Source of the DNA: Drosophila pseudoobscura
Taxonomy: Eukaryota; Arthropoda; Insecta; Diptera; Drosophilidae
DNA length: 64,000 nt
Direction: 5' to 3'
Assembly (NCBI RefSeq): GCF_009870125.1
Contig: NC_046683.1
Location: 64,743,869 to 64,807,868, forward strand
Part shown: piece by piece, positions 22,101 through 34,475 of the stretch
Layout of the letters: the number at the start of each line of letters is the position of its first letter
Numbering within the stretch: the stretch's first letter is position 1
Notes under the pieces: model-generated
What the model was told of the DNA's origin: nothing
Database searches by the model: none
What the model saw: only the letters and a program-made list of their open reading frames with translations
Made by a program: the position numbers and the translations under genes

Positions 22101-25100
22101 CGAAGGTTTTGCCCTGGGTTTCGTTTCACTCTGTGTCCAAAGGCCAGGAATTCTTTCAATTCATTTGGTTTCTGCTTGTCTTTCTGCTTTACCCAGGGAT
22201 CTTCTTTTTTTTCCTTCTTTCGGTTGGGTTTTGGTTTTGTTTTTCTGTTTTTGGCAAAGATCCTTTGGGTCCAATGCGCGGCGCATTTCAATGCTGCACG
22301 TGCAACCGAAAAAGCGAACCTTCTTCGGTTTCTCACCCTTTTCGCCTTTCCCCTGGAGACCCCTTGCAGACCGAAGACTGAGGACTGAGGACTGGGGCCC
22401 TGCCTTTGAGCCGAGATTGAAATTTGTTGAACACCGGCGTGGCATAACTTCTTTTTGTTGGTTTTCTTTGGGTTTTTTGTTGGGGCTCGACTGCGCTTCC
22501 TTTTGACGATGACGACTTTTATTAATATTTCGGGGATTGGTTTTGGGCTTGGGGGCATTTTTTGTGTTTTTTTTTTCTTTTGGTCGGGCCCGAGCCGAGT
22601 TTTTGGACAAAGAGATGCGCTTCTTGGAAACGTGGTTTGGGGCAAGAGCTTAACGCTAGTCGTTCAAGATGAGGTACAGATACAGATACAGATACAGATT
22701 CATATAGAATCAGTGATTTTTCCTGGATTTTTCTTCATAAATAAGCTGTACTCAGTATCATAGGGGTCTACGTTTATTATCAGCAATTTTGCAATAGTTT
22801 TCCTATATTTTAAGATTTAGATTTCATCATTACAAACTTCGTATCGAATGCCTATCCTGTATAACAATTTTCTAATGGCAAAACGTTAATCAAAATCAAT
22901 AACAAATAATTCGTAAATCAAATACATTGCTGCTAATAATTCCATTAATGTTTAGAAGTTGTAAAACGACATTTTAATGAAAAAAATGTAAATGAAGGGG
23001 CTACAAATATCATACAAATATGCATATAATAACGATAGAACTATGTGTGATTCCTGATTCCATGTGTTTATTGGAAAAACACGATAAGTAATGTCAGAAT
23101 TTACAGGTCACTCCACAAGTCGATATTCGAGCGAAGAGAGTCTCAGTTTTGGAGTTTTTTCTTCGCTCCCCAGCGATGGCGGGGTCTGGGGCTAAGGCTG
23201 AAGGGGTTCGTGAGTATTTTGAAGACAAATCATGCCCCTTGGTCGCATTCGATCGCTTTGTGTGGCTTTGTCTTGTGGTTAGAGCCGGAGCCCCCACTCC
23301 ATGTGACTTTTTGGGGCCGCAATTCATCGCACGGCCTGGCCCCGAGGCATTTTCATCTCTCATTGCTGTGGTTCGGCTCTGGTTCTTCCAAAATTAAGTT
23401 ATAATTTCTGCTGAGAGCCACAGACTGCCGGGTGGTCGGTTATTTGCATTTAAATTGCAAACAAATCATCGCAGAGGCCTTTGATTTATTGTGAAAAGTC
23501 GCCCTTGCCTTCAATTAAAAGCGGGCTACACGGATCCACGGTACTCTGGCTTCGATGATGACGATGATTGGTGGTTGGGTGCCCCACTGCGTGGGTTGTC
23601 GCCTCAACGGTAGCAAATGCAGATCGCATCAGCCAGACAGACAGACAGACAGCAGTAGCAACAGCTATTTATATATGTCTTTGTTTGGATTTTGAGCCGG
23701 AAAATGAGGTGCGTCTGCAGAAGTTGCAGTTGCAGTTGCCACAGCCACAGCGACGACGACCCAAAGAATGCCACAATCCAACACACAAAAAAAAAAAAAG
23801 AGACTGAAAGAAACAGAAACCCATTCTTTGGCAGCCACTTGGCAACGAACGTCACGTAGCGGCGGCATCATTAGCCAGAGAGACCTCAGAGCCAAGAGGC
23901 AGTCCCTGTCGCAGTCCCTGTCGCTGTCTCTGCCCCCGAAAACCCTGCCACAGAGACAGAGACAGAGTCAGAGACTCTGAGACTCTGAGAGACTTATTTG
24001 TTGCGCCTTTCCATTTTCCCACTCACTTTGTTGCACTTTGTTTGCTTGCAACCGCTCTGCTGCTCTGCTGCTCTGTTGCTCTGTGTGCAACGAGCGCTCA
24101 TTAATCCCGATTCCAATTCCGATTCCCGTATCCTCAGCAACCAGCGGCTGCACCTACCTTTCGCAGCGCTTTTGTTTGTGGCACACCTGAGAGGAAATGC
24201 GTAACACCATGAAAGAAAGCAAGAAAGAAAGAAAGAGATACGAAATGTTTGTCGGCCTCTTGTCGTTGTACCGTTGTAATTTCCACGAAATCTCCTCTCT
24301 CTATTTCTGTTGAGCCTCTGCCTCTGCCTCTGAGTTTGCAAACATTTTGTACCTTTTTGGGCCCCCCCCGAAAAAAAAACAAAACTCTTTTATCTGAGAT
24401 TTTGTCCACGCTGGAGGTCATACGCTGGACGGACGGACGGCCGGCATGCGGGTGCCTTCGGATCGGTTTTAGGTCTACTTGGTCTACTCTTCAAGTCCCG
24501 CCTATTGTCTCGGTCCATTGACAGCCATTCAAGTGGAATTCCCCCGCATCTTTTAATTGTCTCATAATTAATGTGGGAAACGATATTCGAACGATTCGGG
24601 AAGGAAATCTCTACTGGCTGCCGTTGCTGCCGTTGCCGCTGCTGATTGAGATATTACACACATACGAGCATCGTATGGAGATGGAGATGGAGATCGAGAT
24701 CCGTTCAGTCCGTGGGCCATGTGCTATATGTCGAAACTGTCAGCAGAGTTTGAAGACCTCTCGCGGCCACTCGAGACGCGACACCACTCGATGTGGCAGA
24801 TGTTGGGTTGTGGCAGCGACGAGCAGTGAGAATGCAACTCAAGTACACCGATTGCACTCTCACAAGTGCCTGTGCAAGAGAGGATCTTGTGGCAGCTGAG
24901 AAATACAAAAGAAAGTATCTTAGTATGGAAAGTATAGAGGTTCTTGGGAGGCGTTTTATAAGAAATTGTTACGCCTAAAAGTCTATGGGAGTTTTGTGGT
25001 ATCCATCTCCATTCAGAGAACATATTCCATCGGTAACAGGTTCAAGATTATACACATAAATTCAACTTTTATTTCAATGGAAATGTTTCCTACTTCCTTC

Positions 25101-26130
25101 TTAAAAATACAATCACAATTCCGATGCTTCCTTTGGGGAAGTAAAGGAAGTATAATCGGCTTAAAGAAGTCGGTTCAGTAGAACCCTTAAAACTCTTTTC
25201 GAATGCGCAGATCCCATACGAAATGATTAATGATTGCGTATGAAAGATGATCATTAAAAGCAAATGGAAATAATAATTCATATACAATTAGAGAGAAGAA
25301 ACCTCTATCCCTATTCCTATCCCATATACCATGCATATATGGTTTCTTTTCATCATCTTATGGGGATTACTCATTCATCAAATCGGTGAAAACTCACTCC
25401 TGACATCTCAATTGGACATCGGGCTGTATTGGGGCGGGGGGGTGGAGGGAGCCACAGAAATAGACGGGATCGGACCACACCCATTGAGTAATCCGCTAAC
25501 AGAAATCCGCTGGGGCTGGGGCTGGTTCTCTGGCGGCTCCAGTCATTTGGCACATTTAATCCACGCGTCAGCGAGCCGGGGCTCCACCAAAATGTTTGCG
25601 CATAGTTTAGGCCAGATAAATCTCGAGTTAAATGGCCAAAAGTCAAAATAAATTAAGCCCACATGCGCCGCAAACACAAACAAACGCACACAGACACCAC
25701 GGAGACCCAAACAAAAGCAAAAGAGATCGAAGCCAGGCGACAGGCAGTCACCACAAACGTTGTCACACCCTTCTGGCCAAGGTATTTTGACCCGTTGAGA
25801 GAGCTCCATTCGGCTCGGTTCAGCTCGGGCCTGGCCTGGCCTGGCTTGGCCTGGCCAAATCCGCGTCCGCCCACATGCAGATGCATACGCTGTGAGAGAC
25901 AATGGGCACGGCTCCAACAGCTCCAACAGCTCCAGCTCCGACTCCGACTCTGATTCCAACTCCAACTCCTTTCTCGAGCTCAGATTTGTCACCAGCTCGT
26001 TGTTCGGGCTCTTGTGCACATGCGCCATTTGGGGCCGCCGTCTCTGATTAAGTTGACGAAACTGAATTGCATGAGCCCCCAAGCCCCCAGCCCCACCCCC
26101 ACCCCCGCCACGGGGTCCCGTGACATGATT
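19139..26130. other. Gene-free DNA between repeats
   Basis: I find no supported gene. Notable simple sequences: CGGAGAGCCA decamers (20110-20147), AGATCCCAGC decamers (about 21686-21724), a TACAGA run (about 22675-22698), GACAGACA (about 23636-23650), GGAGATGGAGAT (about 24675-24695), and CTGGC repeats (about 25830-25856). AT-richer, unconstrained-looking islands lie at about 21030-21330, 22700-23100 and 24900-25330. The many open frames are short, low-complexity, or lack ATG. Confidence 0.5.
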
Positions 26131-26245
26131 TGCACGGAAAGAAATCTCCATAATCCTCGGCAAACGTTTTAAAGGGCCGGATTTCGGTGTAGTTTTTGAA
26201 AATCGATATTCGCATCTCAAAGAACATCGATTTTCTTTCAGTGCA
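26131..26245. mobile_element. 115-bp element with 16-17-bp terminal inverted repeats
   Basis: TGCACGGAAAGAAATC at 26131 is an imperfect inverted match of GATTTTCTTTCAGTGCA, which ends at 26245. There is one substitution and one extra A. The interior is non-coding. It fits the CACTG-ended family. Confidence 0.55.
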
Positions 26246-26506
26246 TGGTGGAATCACCAAAGACGGGGGGGACGGGGGGTGGCGGGGGAGTGGACCGTGA
26301 AGTGATATGATCTGGTGTGCGGTCTCTGGTATGGTGGAACGGAACTGGGCGGTATCGGGGTGACGAATTGGACAAACATTGGACAATTGCTGCGCCCTCG
26401 AAATGTCAACGCCCTGGAGCCGTACTTCGATCAGGCCCCCCGCCAGGCGAATATCGTATGCATGAAATATCGTATGACTCTACCTCTACCCTAACCTCTC
26501 TCCCTT

Positions 26507-26537
<31 letters not shown>

Positions 26538-29500
26538 GGCTGTGTGTGTCTTGGTGACATACTTTTACTGCTGAACGCATTTAATTATTGAGACAGTTGT
26601 TTGTTTTGCATTTCGCATTTCGCATTTGCACGCGCCGCAACCGATCGATTCCAATTGCCTTATTTTATACCCCTGCAAGGGGTACTATGACTTTGAGCTC
26701 ATTCTCGCAAAGCAGAGAAGAAAACAACACACACAAATAAAGGGTCAACGCCAGAGCGAGAGAACGAACCAAATTTGTATGCTTTCACTCAACTCATCTC
26801 AGGCAAGCATATCGTAAAGCTTCCATCGAAATATGCAACTGCAAGTGTATCAAAAACTTCGTTATCCAAAGCACTCCTCTCTTGTTTATGTTTGCCGCTC
26901 TGCTGACGGCGGCGTCCGCACTGGCGTCGCCCAATTATTCGCGACGACGGACTTTCGGCTGACATTTGAGTTCAAACACCTGCAATGCACTCAAACCGCC
27001 AACGTCGTGGTCGTCGTCGAAGCCGACGCTTTCGTTTGCATATTTTTTTATGCGCCGCACGCAGTGGCCGTCGCTGTCGTGGTCGTCGTTGCGTAGTGAC
27101 CGACGCTGTGCTAATTTGACTAAATTTTTTAATTTATAACTGTTGCCGGTTATAAATTCTAGCTAATCGAGTTTAATTGCCAAAGCCGCGAGTGCCACAG
27201 AAATGCTAGGCTCAGAAAGAGAGAGAGAGAGAGACACAGAGAGGATTTAATGCGCCTCAAGATAAGTTAAGAGCCAAAGACAGATGAGTGTAAACTTGCC
27301 AAATCACATAATCAACAAAAAACGTAGCAAACAGCGGGATAAAGTGATGGAAAGACAGCGTGAAAGAAAAATAAGAGGAAAACCAACCCAAAAAGGAGTG
27401 AAAAAATTCCCACAAACTTGACTCTCCGGCTTGACCGACAGACGGCCAAGCTACGTTGCCACGCTGCGAACGACTCCCCCCTCCCTCCCTTCCCACTCCC
27501 CACTGTCCCATAACGCAACGCAAGCAAATGACGTGAACGTGAAGTTTGATCAGGTGCGCATACAAATCTTACGGCGACGGCAACTTTCAGTTAAACAAAA
27601 TACACAGACCAGCCACACACACATACACGCAAACACATGAGCATGCGAAAAGAGGCTCAAGAAATTTGAGAAGAGCAGTGTGATGGCGACTAGTGAAATA
27701 CCCTTTGCAGAGAAGCGATGTGGCAGCGATCAAGGTAAGCAAAAAAGAATATATTGATTGGGACTTGCAGTTGATATCAATCCATATGCACAGTGGAACT
27801 TTTCTGGGTGGTCAGCCACACAATGAATGTACATCAAGTGTAGGGCTTCATCAAACCCCCTCACTTAGCTAGTACTCCTTTAACAAGGTAGGGTATACCA
27901 AAGACGAACGCTGCAAAGTAAGCAAAAGTTAATGAGAAAGTCAAATAAACGAAACAAATAACATGCAAAGTGTTCGAGTGAGAGAGTCTGGGCTGAAGAG
28001 AGCGGGAGAGTGGGTTAGAGATCGTTGGTTAGACAGGGAGGTAGGTAGTTAGGCAGAACGTTGGTCAGAGAGAGATGAGCAGTGTTGTGATGGGATGGGA
28101 AGAGAGGCTTAGAAGTTGAGAGCGATGCGCAGGCGTTTTTTTTACGGTTTGTTTTACTTTTTCGTACGCTTGCTCTTCGCCTGCGCTGTGAAGCATCTTT
28201 CGTTGTTGGTGTTGGCAACAAAGCATTTTGCGTGCCAGCCGCTGACGCGTGAGAAGGTGAACCGGCAATACCAGTGATATTCCTCCTTCCCGGAGCTGTG
28301 GCCTGATCCATGATTAAGCGACTGGGCAGGCTGGCCCTGGGCAACAACAGTCAGTGCAAACATTGCGGAGAGCTCACAAAGCAATTGCAGCTGAGTCAAT
28401 AATCAATCGTCTTCGATCCGATCCGGTGCGGTCCGGTCCGGGGCCTCGGCCAGTGCCTGGACCACGCACCCACTCTGCCATATGTGCATCCTCGGACTCT
28501 CTTCCTCCTCCTCCCATCTGCAGCCTCAAATGAAACGGAAAGTGGCGCTACAAGTGCATCAGAGGCGACGGCTGCAGCTGATAAGCGCTGCCCAGCTCGA
28601 GACAGCTGTAATCTTAATGCACTTTTTTTTTGTTTTGCTGCAGCGCAAAGTCTTTGGCGATTGGGGCGGGCAGCAGAGGGATGCACTCGATATGAGACTG
28701 AGTATAAGACTGAGCGCGTATAAGCGTGCGTGCGTGTGTGTGCGTGTGCGTGTGTGTGGGATGCGGGAGGAATGACTTAACCAAAGCTCAGCTTATCGTG
28801 GCTCCCTCCCGTCTAGCTTTTATCTCAATTACCAAATTTGGTGGGGGGGGTCTTTATCGCATGCCCAGCTTTTACTTCTCTTTTGTTTCTACATTCGCTT
28901 ATCTCTCCGGTGAAAGTGTTTGCAAGATTCGGCATGCCTCGCGCTACACAATTTATTTTTTGTTTGCTTGCAAAATGAAATTCTCGAGAAGTGAATCAGA
29001 AAATACATAAATAATTGAAATTTGAAACACTTACTAAGATTACACTTTTTTCAACTATTTGTTGCTTGTTTGTTTGTTTGTGTGTTTTTTTTTTTTTTAA
29101 TTATTCAATTCCATCTGATTTCATCAGTGCTCGGCTCGATTCGCGCCATGTAGCTTCTATTCTACCCGATTTAATAGGTATTATGACGCCTGCAATTTGT
29201 GTCTATTTTGTTATTGTCAGTTGTTGCTTCACTCCACTGGCGCCAGTGTCCGGAGGCAACCTTCCCCACTTCTCCCATACCGTACGCTTCACACTCTATG
29301 CTCCAGTTTGTTCCTTCCATGGAACTGATATACGACGTGCCCCGCGCCGGAGCTTCGCTGATTTGATTGCCTCCGCGCGGGGTCCGGTCCGGTCCGGCCC
29401 GGCTTCTAATTCGATTTCATTCAATTCTCGGTACTACGACTGCACAATGGAAGTGCTATGTGTATTTATGTGGCACATCGTATTTAAATTTTATTAATTT

Positions 29501-30714
29501 GTTTTTGTCACCCATTTCTCATCGTTTTATTGTCCATATACTAAATGCACATACATACATACATATATGTACATATGTAGTATTATTAACTGATTGACTG
29601 CAAGACGTCGTCGGACGGCTGTCATCTGGGAATATTATTTTCCATAATTTTTAATTACAACATGACATGACAAGGGATTTAATTTTGCATGCTTCGTCAA
29701 GTTTTTCCACTGTAAAATCGTTGTTTGTTGCTTTTTATTGTTTTTTATTCTTCACCTTTTGAATTATGATTATTAATGTCGTATAATGGTCATTTGTCAT
29801 GGCTTCGGGCCACAGATTGTGTTGCTGTAGTTGCTAACGGATTAGCCTTTTGTACTTTATTGTTATTGCATGCATTTTATTTAGTTAGAAGCGATTATGG
29901 CAACATCAGCGTCAGCGTCAGCAGCAACAACAACAAGTGCTAGAGAAACTGCAACAGTAATTAGCGCAATTTGCATTTCCTGGCTCTGGCTGGGATGGTG
30001 CCTCATGGGGGACTTCCCAGACACCCTACCAAAGCTCGACATAAATCGGTTCTCTTCAACGTAGAGATGCTTCCATACTCCATACTTCTTCAAGATACAA
30101 TTGTATCTCTTAGGGTATTCCCTTCTTCGGTCTTCCCCCGTAACCACCTCAAGTGTCTGTTTTTTCCCTCTGGGGGGGATTTTGCAATTGCAAATGAATT
30201 TCATTTGAAATCGAACTGTTGTAACCGCCGCCGTAGCCGTGTGTGTGGGGGTCGGGTCCGTTGTTATGGCATTGGCGGTGGTGGTGCGGGCTTGGGGGGC
30301 TGGCCACCGGAGCCACCGCCGTTACGGGTGTGTAATTTTCACGGTCTTCTTCGTAATCAGCACACCTGTTCTAGTCCGAACGAAAGTGAAAATCCAATAA
30401 TTTGCATTGTTTAATGGGTTTTACGGGCACCGGGCACCGGGCCCTACCTCGGACCCTGCTGTTCGCCAATTGAAAGTAAAAACTCTCGACCAATTTCACT
30501 TTTCAATGCCCTAATACATATTAATAATTGTGCAAGTCCTCGGCTTTTTTTTCGTTTTCGTTTTCATTTTCTCTCGCGAGCCGAGACTTGTGATTAAACA
30601 TTTCAAACGAATATAATTACAAATAAATATTCGCATCTTTTGTGGACTCTGAATGTTGTATGTTTCACAAAAATGTTCAATGTTATTCGCTCTTTCTCAC
30701 TAATAAACACGAAT
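26246..30714. other. Gene-free DNA between repeats
   Basis: No gene is supported. It holds a CA run (about 26518-26535), the hairpin motif TACCCC/GGGGTA (26668-26684), and GTCGTGGTCGTC runs near 27005-27090 that create a valine-rich open frame. A GA run lies at about 27218-27235. A probable hairpin-repeat copy spans 27698-27905 (ATACCCTTTGCAGAG to AGGGTATACC). CGTGTG repeats lie near 28725-28757, GGTCCGGTCC near 29380-29400 and ACATACAT near 29550. Confidence 0.5.
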
Positions 30715-30905
30715 TAGAAAGAGAAAGAGGAGAAACGCTTTTGAGAAGATGAGCAAGCGAGACAGAGAAAGGGCTACACTTTGGGAAGATAGAACGAGAG
30801 CGCCGAAGATGAGCAGCCGAAAGAGGGTAGGAAGAGAGACAGAGAGAGCTACACAGAGAGACAGTGAGACAGAGAGAGTGAGAGAGAGAGAGAGGATTTT
30901 CGAGA
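30715..30905. repeat. GA-rich tract immediately upstream of the tRNA gene
   Basis: About 190 bp dominated by GAGA/AGAG words (for example GAGAGAGAGAGAGAGG at about 30880-30895). It ends about 90 bp before the tRNA. GAGAG is the GAGA-factor target; whether it shapes chromatin at the tRNA gene is inference. Confidence 0.6.
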
Positions 30906-30996
30906 GGGGTGGACAGTTAGTCCCGGGCGAGCGAGAAGTGTTCTATTCTCAGTGGCCGGATCTCTTGCTGGGCATTTGGCAGCGCTCGATTCAACA

Positions 30997-31094
30997 GCTC
31001 CAGTGGCGCAATTGGTTAGCGCACGGTACTTATAATCAGTATTCTGTGTGTATGAGCAATGCCGGGGTTGTGAGTTCGAGCCTCACCTGGAGCA
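30997..31094 (+). tRNA. tRNA-Ile(UAU) with a 24-nt intron
   Basis: The folded gene has a perfect acceptor stem (GCTCCAG/CTGGAGC), D stem GCGC/GCGC, anticodon stem CGGTA/TGCCG, variable loop GGGTT, T stem GTGAG/CTCAC and T loop TTCGAGC, with discriminator A. The anticodon TAT is at 31031-31033. The intron 31035-31058 lies one base 3' of the anticodon, the canonical position; the mature tRNA would be 74 nt before CCA. Animal tRNA-Ile(UAU) genes are known to carry introns. The internal promoter is visible: A box around TGGCGCAATTGG (31004-31015) and B box around AGTTCGAGCC (31073-31082). No defect is seen. It reads AUA codons. Confidence 0.96.
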
Positions 31095-31111
31095 GGTCGG
31101 TTGAGACTTAA

Positions 31112-31119
31112 TTTTTTTT
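31112..31119 (+). terminator. Pol III terminator of the tRNA gene
   Basis: Eight consecutive T residues lie 18 bp after the tRNA end, typical for RNA polymerase III termination. Confidence 0.85.
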
Positions 31120-31554
31120 GCCCTCCTTTTCTTCATTTTCTTTCTTTTTCACAATTTCCTCATCATTCTAAGCTTTGGTTGGAGGTTTTTGGCTCAAAAT
31201 TCTAGGATCTAAAGCGGGTTTTGTTTTGAAATTCATTTGTGGTTTGGTTTATTTCAGAGGGGATTTTTTTGGCAAAGTTTTGGGGGATTTTTTTGCTTTG
31301 GGGATTTTATTTGGTCTTTATCGGGTTTTATTCAAATTTATTTGGAGTTATTTTTGAATATTATTTACAAATATTAAGTTTTTTTTTTGGATTTGTTTTT
31401 GATTTAAAAATAATATATGTATGTACATAATATACAACAGTCACAGGAAAAAAAAATAACGAAAAAAAAAATGTGTGTCATCAAGGTTGAAGAATTTGGA
31501 GGGGTATATTATTTGGTTCAATTATTTGTACAGGTTTCTAGGGTGGAGCTGCTC
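31120..31554. other. T-rich DNA between tRNA and minus-strand ORF
   Basis: Very T/G-rich sequence with long T runs (TTTTTTTGG, GGGGATTTTTTT). I see no feature beyond AT-rich DNA. Confidence 0.5.
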
Positions 31555-31929
31555 TTAGATCATCCTGTTGGGCATGTCAACCGGGTGTATTCTGGCCAGT
31601 CTACGATGGTATCTGGTGCTCCCAAGACGCCTCGCCTGAGGGTGGTTTTCTGAGCTGAGAAATGTGGCTCTTCGCTTGAAGAGTGGCTCTTCGGCTCTTC
31701 GCTTCTTGGCGATGTCCCGGCTACGGATATACCACTCAACTCCGGAGATCCTAAGCAGAAATTTACTCTGAAATGTCTGAATCTTGTGCATTATAAACCA
31801 AGCTTTGAACTGGTTGGATTTCAAGTGTCCTCTATGGGTTTTAAGGATATCATTATGAGGTTCTTGAAGAGACTTTGCAAAATATATATAGCACATCGTA
31901 TATAGATTTATTGAAGTACTTTCTGCCAT
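31555..31929 (-). CDS. Candidate basic protein, 124 aa, loosely HMG-like
   Basis: An ATG-started minus-strand frame (start 31929, stop ends at 31555) of mixed, non-repetitive composition, unlike most frames here. Residues 8-60 read as possible helices with spaced aromatics (Y10, Y14, Y16, F17, F41, W44, F53, F57), loosely like the truncated HMG box of fly sperm nuclear basic proteins. Residues 69-113 are basic (RSR, KKRR, KRR, RR, RR); overall there are 24 K/R against 9 D/E. Part of the tail comes from a small DNA repeat (AGCGAAGAGCC). I see no clear TATA box or AATAAA for it. I do not recognise the gene, and an ORF this long can arise by chance in 64 kb. Confidence 0.25.
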   Translation of the reverse strand: MAESTSINLYTMCYIYFAKSLQEPHNDILKTHRGHLKSNQFKAWFIMHKIQTFQSKFLLRISGVEWYIRSRDIAKKRRAEEPLFKRRATFLSSENHPQARRLGSTRYHRRLARIHPVDMPNRMI

Positions 31930-34475
31930 TAGAAATCTTTTAACAGATTCACATTGTATGGTGTAATTTATGGACTCTGTTGTTTAGTTTCATATCACAC
32001 GAATACTTGGCCAATTGCTTGTAAACATTTCCGAAATCTGTCAAAAAGTGCTGCCACATGCCCTTTGGTTGGCATCGAGTGGGGGGTGGGGGGCTGTAGG
32101 GGTGGAGGGATGAAAGTTTGTTTAGAAATTCAACAACATCAACACTCCAAGGGGGGGAGGGGGGAAAAGTGGCCCCAGTTCGAGTGCGACTGCGAGTATC
32201 TTCTGGCCATATCCATATGGCTTTTGGGGAAAGAGATCTTGGGACCGACAGAAGGCAACAATTAATCACTGGGAAATCGAACAATATCCGCTTCGGCGCG
32301 GATCAGCATATGGCCAATCTATCTGCATAAATAATTTTTACGATCTATCCGCTGAAAGTCAATTGAAATTATGAACACAGTTCTTCCAGCTGGTCGATCG
32401 GTCGGTGAGTCGGTCGTCGTTTCAGGCCAAATCTAAACAAGAATTCGGAAAACGGCAAACAGATGCGCGCGCGGCCACAAGAAGGTGTTGAAAAAGAGAT
32501 ATTTTCCCCGCCCCATCGATGATGGAATGGGATGGGTCTGTGGCTGTGGCTGTTGGATGTTGGATGGGGTGTGGGCGTTGTGGAGTGCCGAGTGTTTGGA
32601 GTGAAGTCAATAAAAACGAAGCAGCAAGAGCCGAACCCAAAGATACAGATACACAGACAGATACAGATACAGATACAGATACAGCAAATGCGCAGGCACT
32701 GCCAATAAAATGTTTGCAGTCCAGCGGCTGATTTGTTTACAGAGCATCGATGATGATGACGCCGTCGCCGCCGCCGTCCCCGATCGATGGCACAGTGGTA
32801 CGAAAGCGGTAGATATCTGGCAGCAGTAAAGAACCCTGTCCAGGCCATCATCTCTTGACCCACTATCCCAGCCCGGCACTTGGCATATTTTCCGAGGAGC
32901 AGCTGCAGCTAGTCCCGTCCCCAAAAGTTCCAGCAAACTTTGGTGGTCCTCTGGCACAGACAGGGAGAGGGGGGGCAAGGAGAGGGGGAGAGGGTGAGCG
33001 TATCGAGAGAAAAGGGCCCTCGGGGTCTTGAGGTTGGGGCTTGGGCTTGGACTCTGCTCTGTAGGCGTGCAGAATTTTAAACAAATATTTACACAGCCGA
33101 AGCATTTCGGGGCAGATGGAGCGATGGAGATCCCCGGCGTTGGACAGCATCGGGGAGCAGCATAATCATTGATGGGTCTCTCGGAGCTCCAACGGCGTTC
33201 ATTATGTGTTTACAGCTGCAATATTTGGGGCAACATTTATGCAAAATAAACACAACCAAACCCACCAGAGGAGTCGCACGGGAGGATCCCCGCACGGCTA
33301 CCCCAGAATCTCCTTCCGCATCGTCCGAGTCGATGTCGATGTCGATGTCGGTTGCACGTTATGCTGTGTGCTGCTGTGTGTGGAGTGGAACAGCAATTGA
33401 TTTGGAACAGACCACCCAACATATCAGCTCACACGTACCGGAACGGAATGGACCCATCGCCCGCCGATGATCGTTCCCCGTACAACATGATGCTCGATCC
33501 GATCCGATCCTCATCTGCATATCGCGGGGGGGTGGGGGTGCAAGGGGGGAAGAGACGTTTGCGGTTGGGCGGTCGTCGTCGGTTGTCTGACACCCGTGTT
33601 TGCCGCTTGTTCTGCTTCTTGTACGTTTATGTTGTTTATTTATGAGGCACCCTCGAAACCTATACAACCCAACCATCCTGCCACATGCCACATGCCCCCC
33701 GTCCACTACGCTGCCGCGCCGCTGCGTGGGCCGAAAAAGAAGTGAGAATTAGGCCAATTAGTGGCCTCTTCCTGGATCTCTCTCTACGAGTACGAGTACG
33801 AGAGTATCTGGCCAACATCATCAGCTTGCGGCGTCTGCAGCAGCGTCTGCGGCATGTTTGTGTCTTTTAACACTAATTGCAGAGTGCGGTGTGCAGTGTG
33901 GCAGTGTGGCAGAGTGCGGCGTCAGGCGTGAGGCGTGAGGCGTGAGGCGGCGTGCGCGTTGCATCTCAAGTGGAAGTGCTGCTCCTGCATCCGCCACCAC
34001 CTACCTACCTACCTACCACCTCCTTCTTCTTCTTCTTCTTCTTCGTCTTTTTGTGGCATGCCACTTCGCTCCAGTGTGTGTGTGTGTGTGTGTGTGAAGG
34101 TGAAGGTGGTCTGGTGGGGAATGTGTGAAAAGTCGGGAGATGAAACACCGACATTTACATCGATCCGACAGTCAAAATGATTTGCTTAAACATTGAAGGC
34201 AAAAAAAAACGAAAGAAAGAAAGAAGAAATCATTGCCGCGACTTTTGCCGGGAATATTCAATTTACGGAATATTTCAATTAATTTTCTTAATTACGGTTT
34301 CCATTCCCCGAAACGAGCACGGCGACGAGTGCTTTTTGGCTTGAATTATTATCCCAAATTAGCATAATTATTTATAACATTTATTTACATTATGCGGTTT
34401 CGGTTTCGCTTTTAGGGAATATATGTAAATAAAGAAGATACGCGGGCTGGAAAAGATTTCAAGCTTTAAGTTCCG
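31930..34475. other. Gene-free DNA with microsatellites
   Basis: No gene is supported. It contains GGGGGTGG-type runs near 32080-32165, ACAGAT repeats at about 32643-32687, TCGATG repeats at about 33330-33350, GATCC pentamers at 33495-33510, GGCGTGA repeats near 33920-33948, TTC repeats (34023-34043) and a GT run (34074-34096). Confidence 0.5.

Noticed and set aside
24573..24899. Cysteine-rich frame with CxxC patterns
   Set aside because: It starts at GTG, not ATG, and the cysteine spacing fits no zinc-binding family I recognise.
25543..26220. Minus-strand 225-codon frame
   Set aside because: It runs through GGCCTG and TCGGAG repeats and a CACTG-ended element, with no recognisable domain.
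26833..27096. 87-codon ATG frame with valine-rich end
   Set aside because: The valine run comes from a GTC/GTG repeat.
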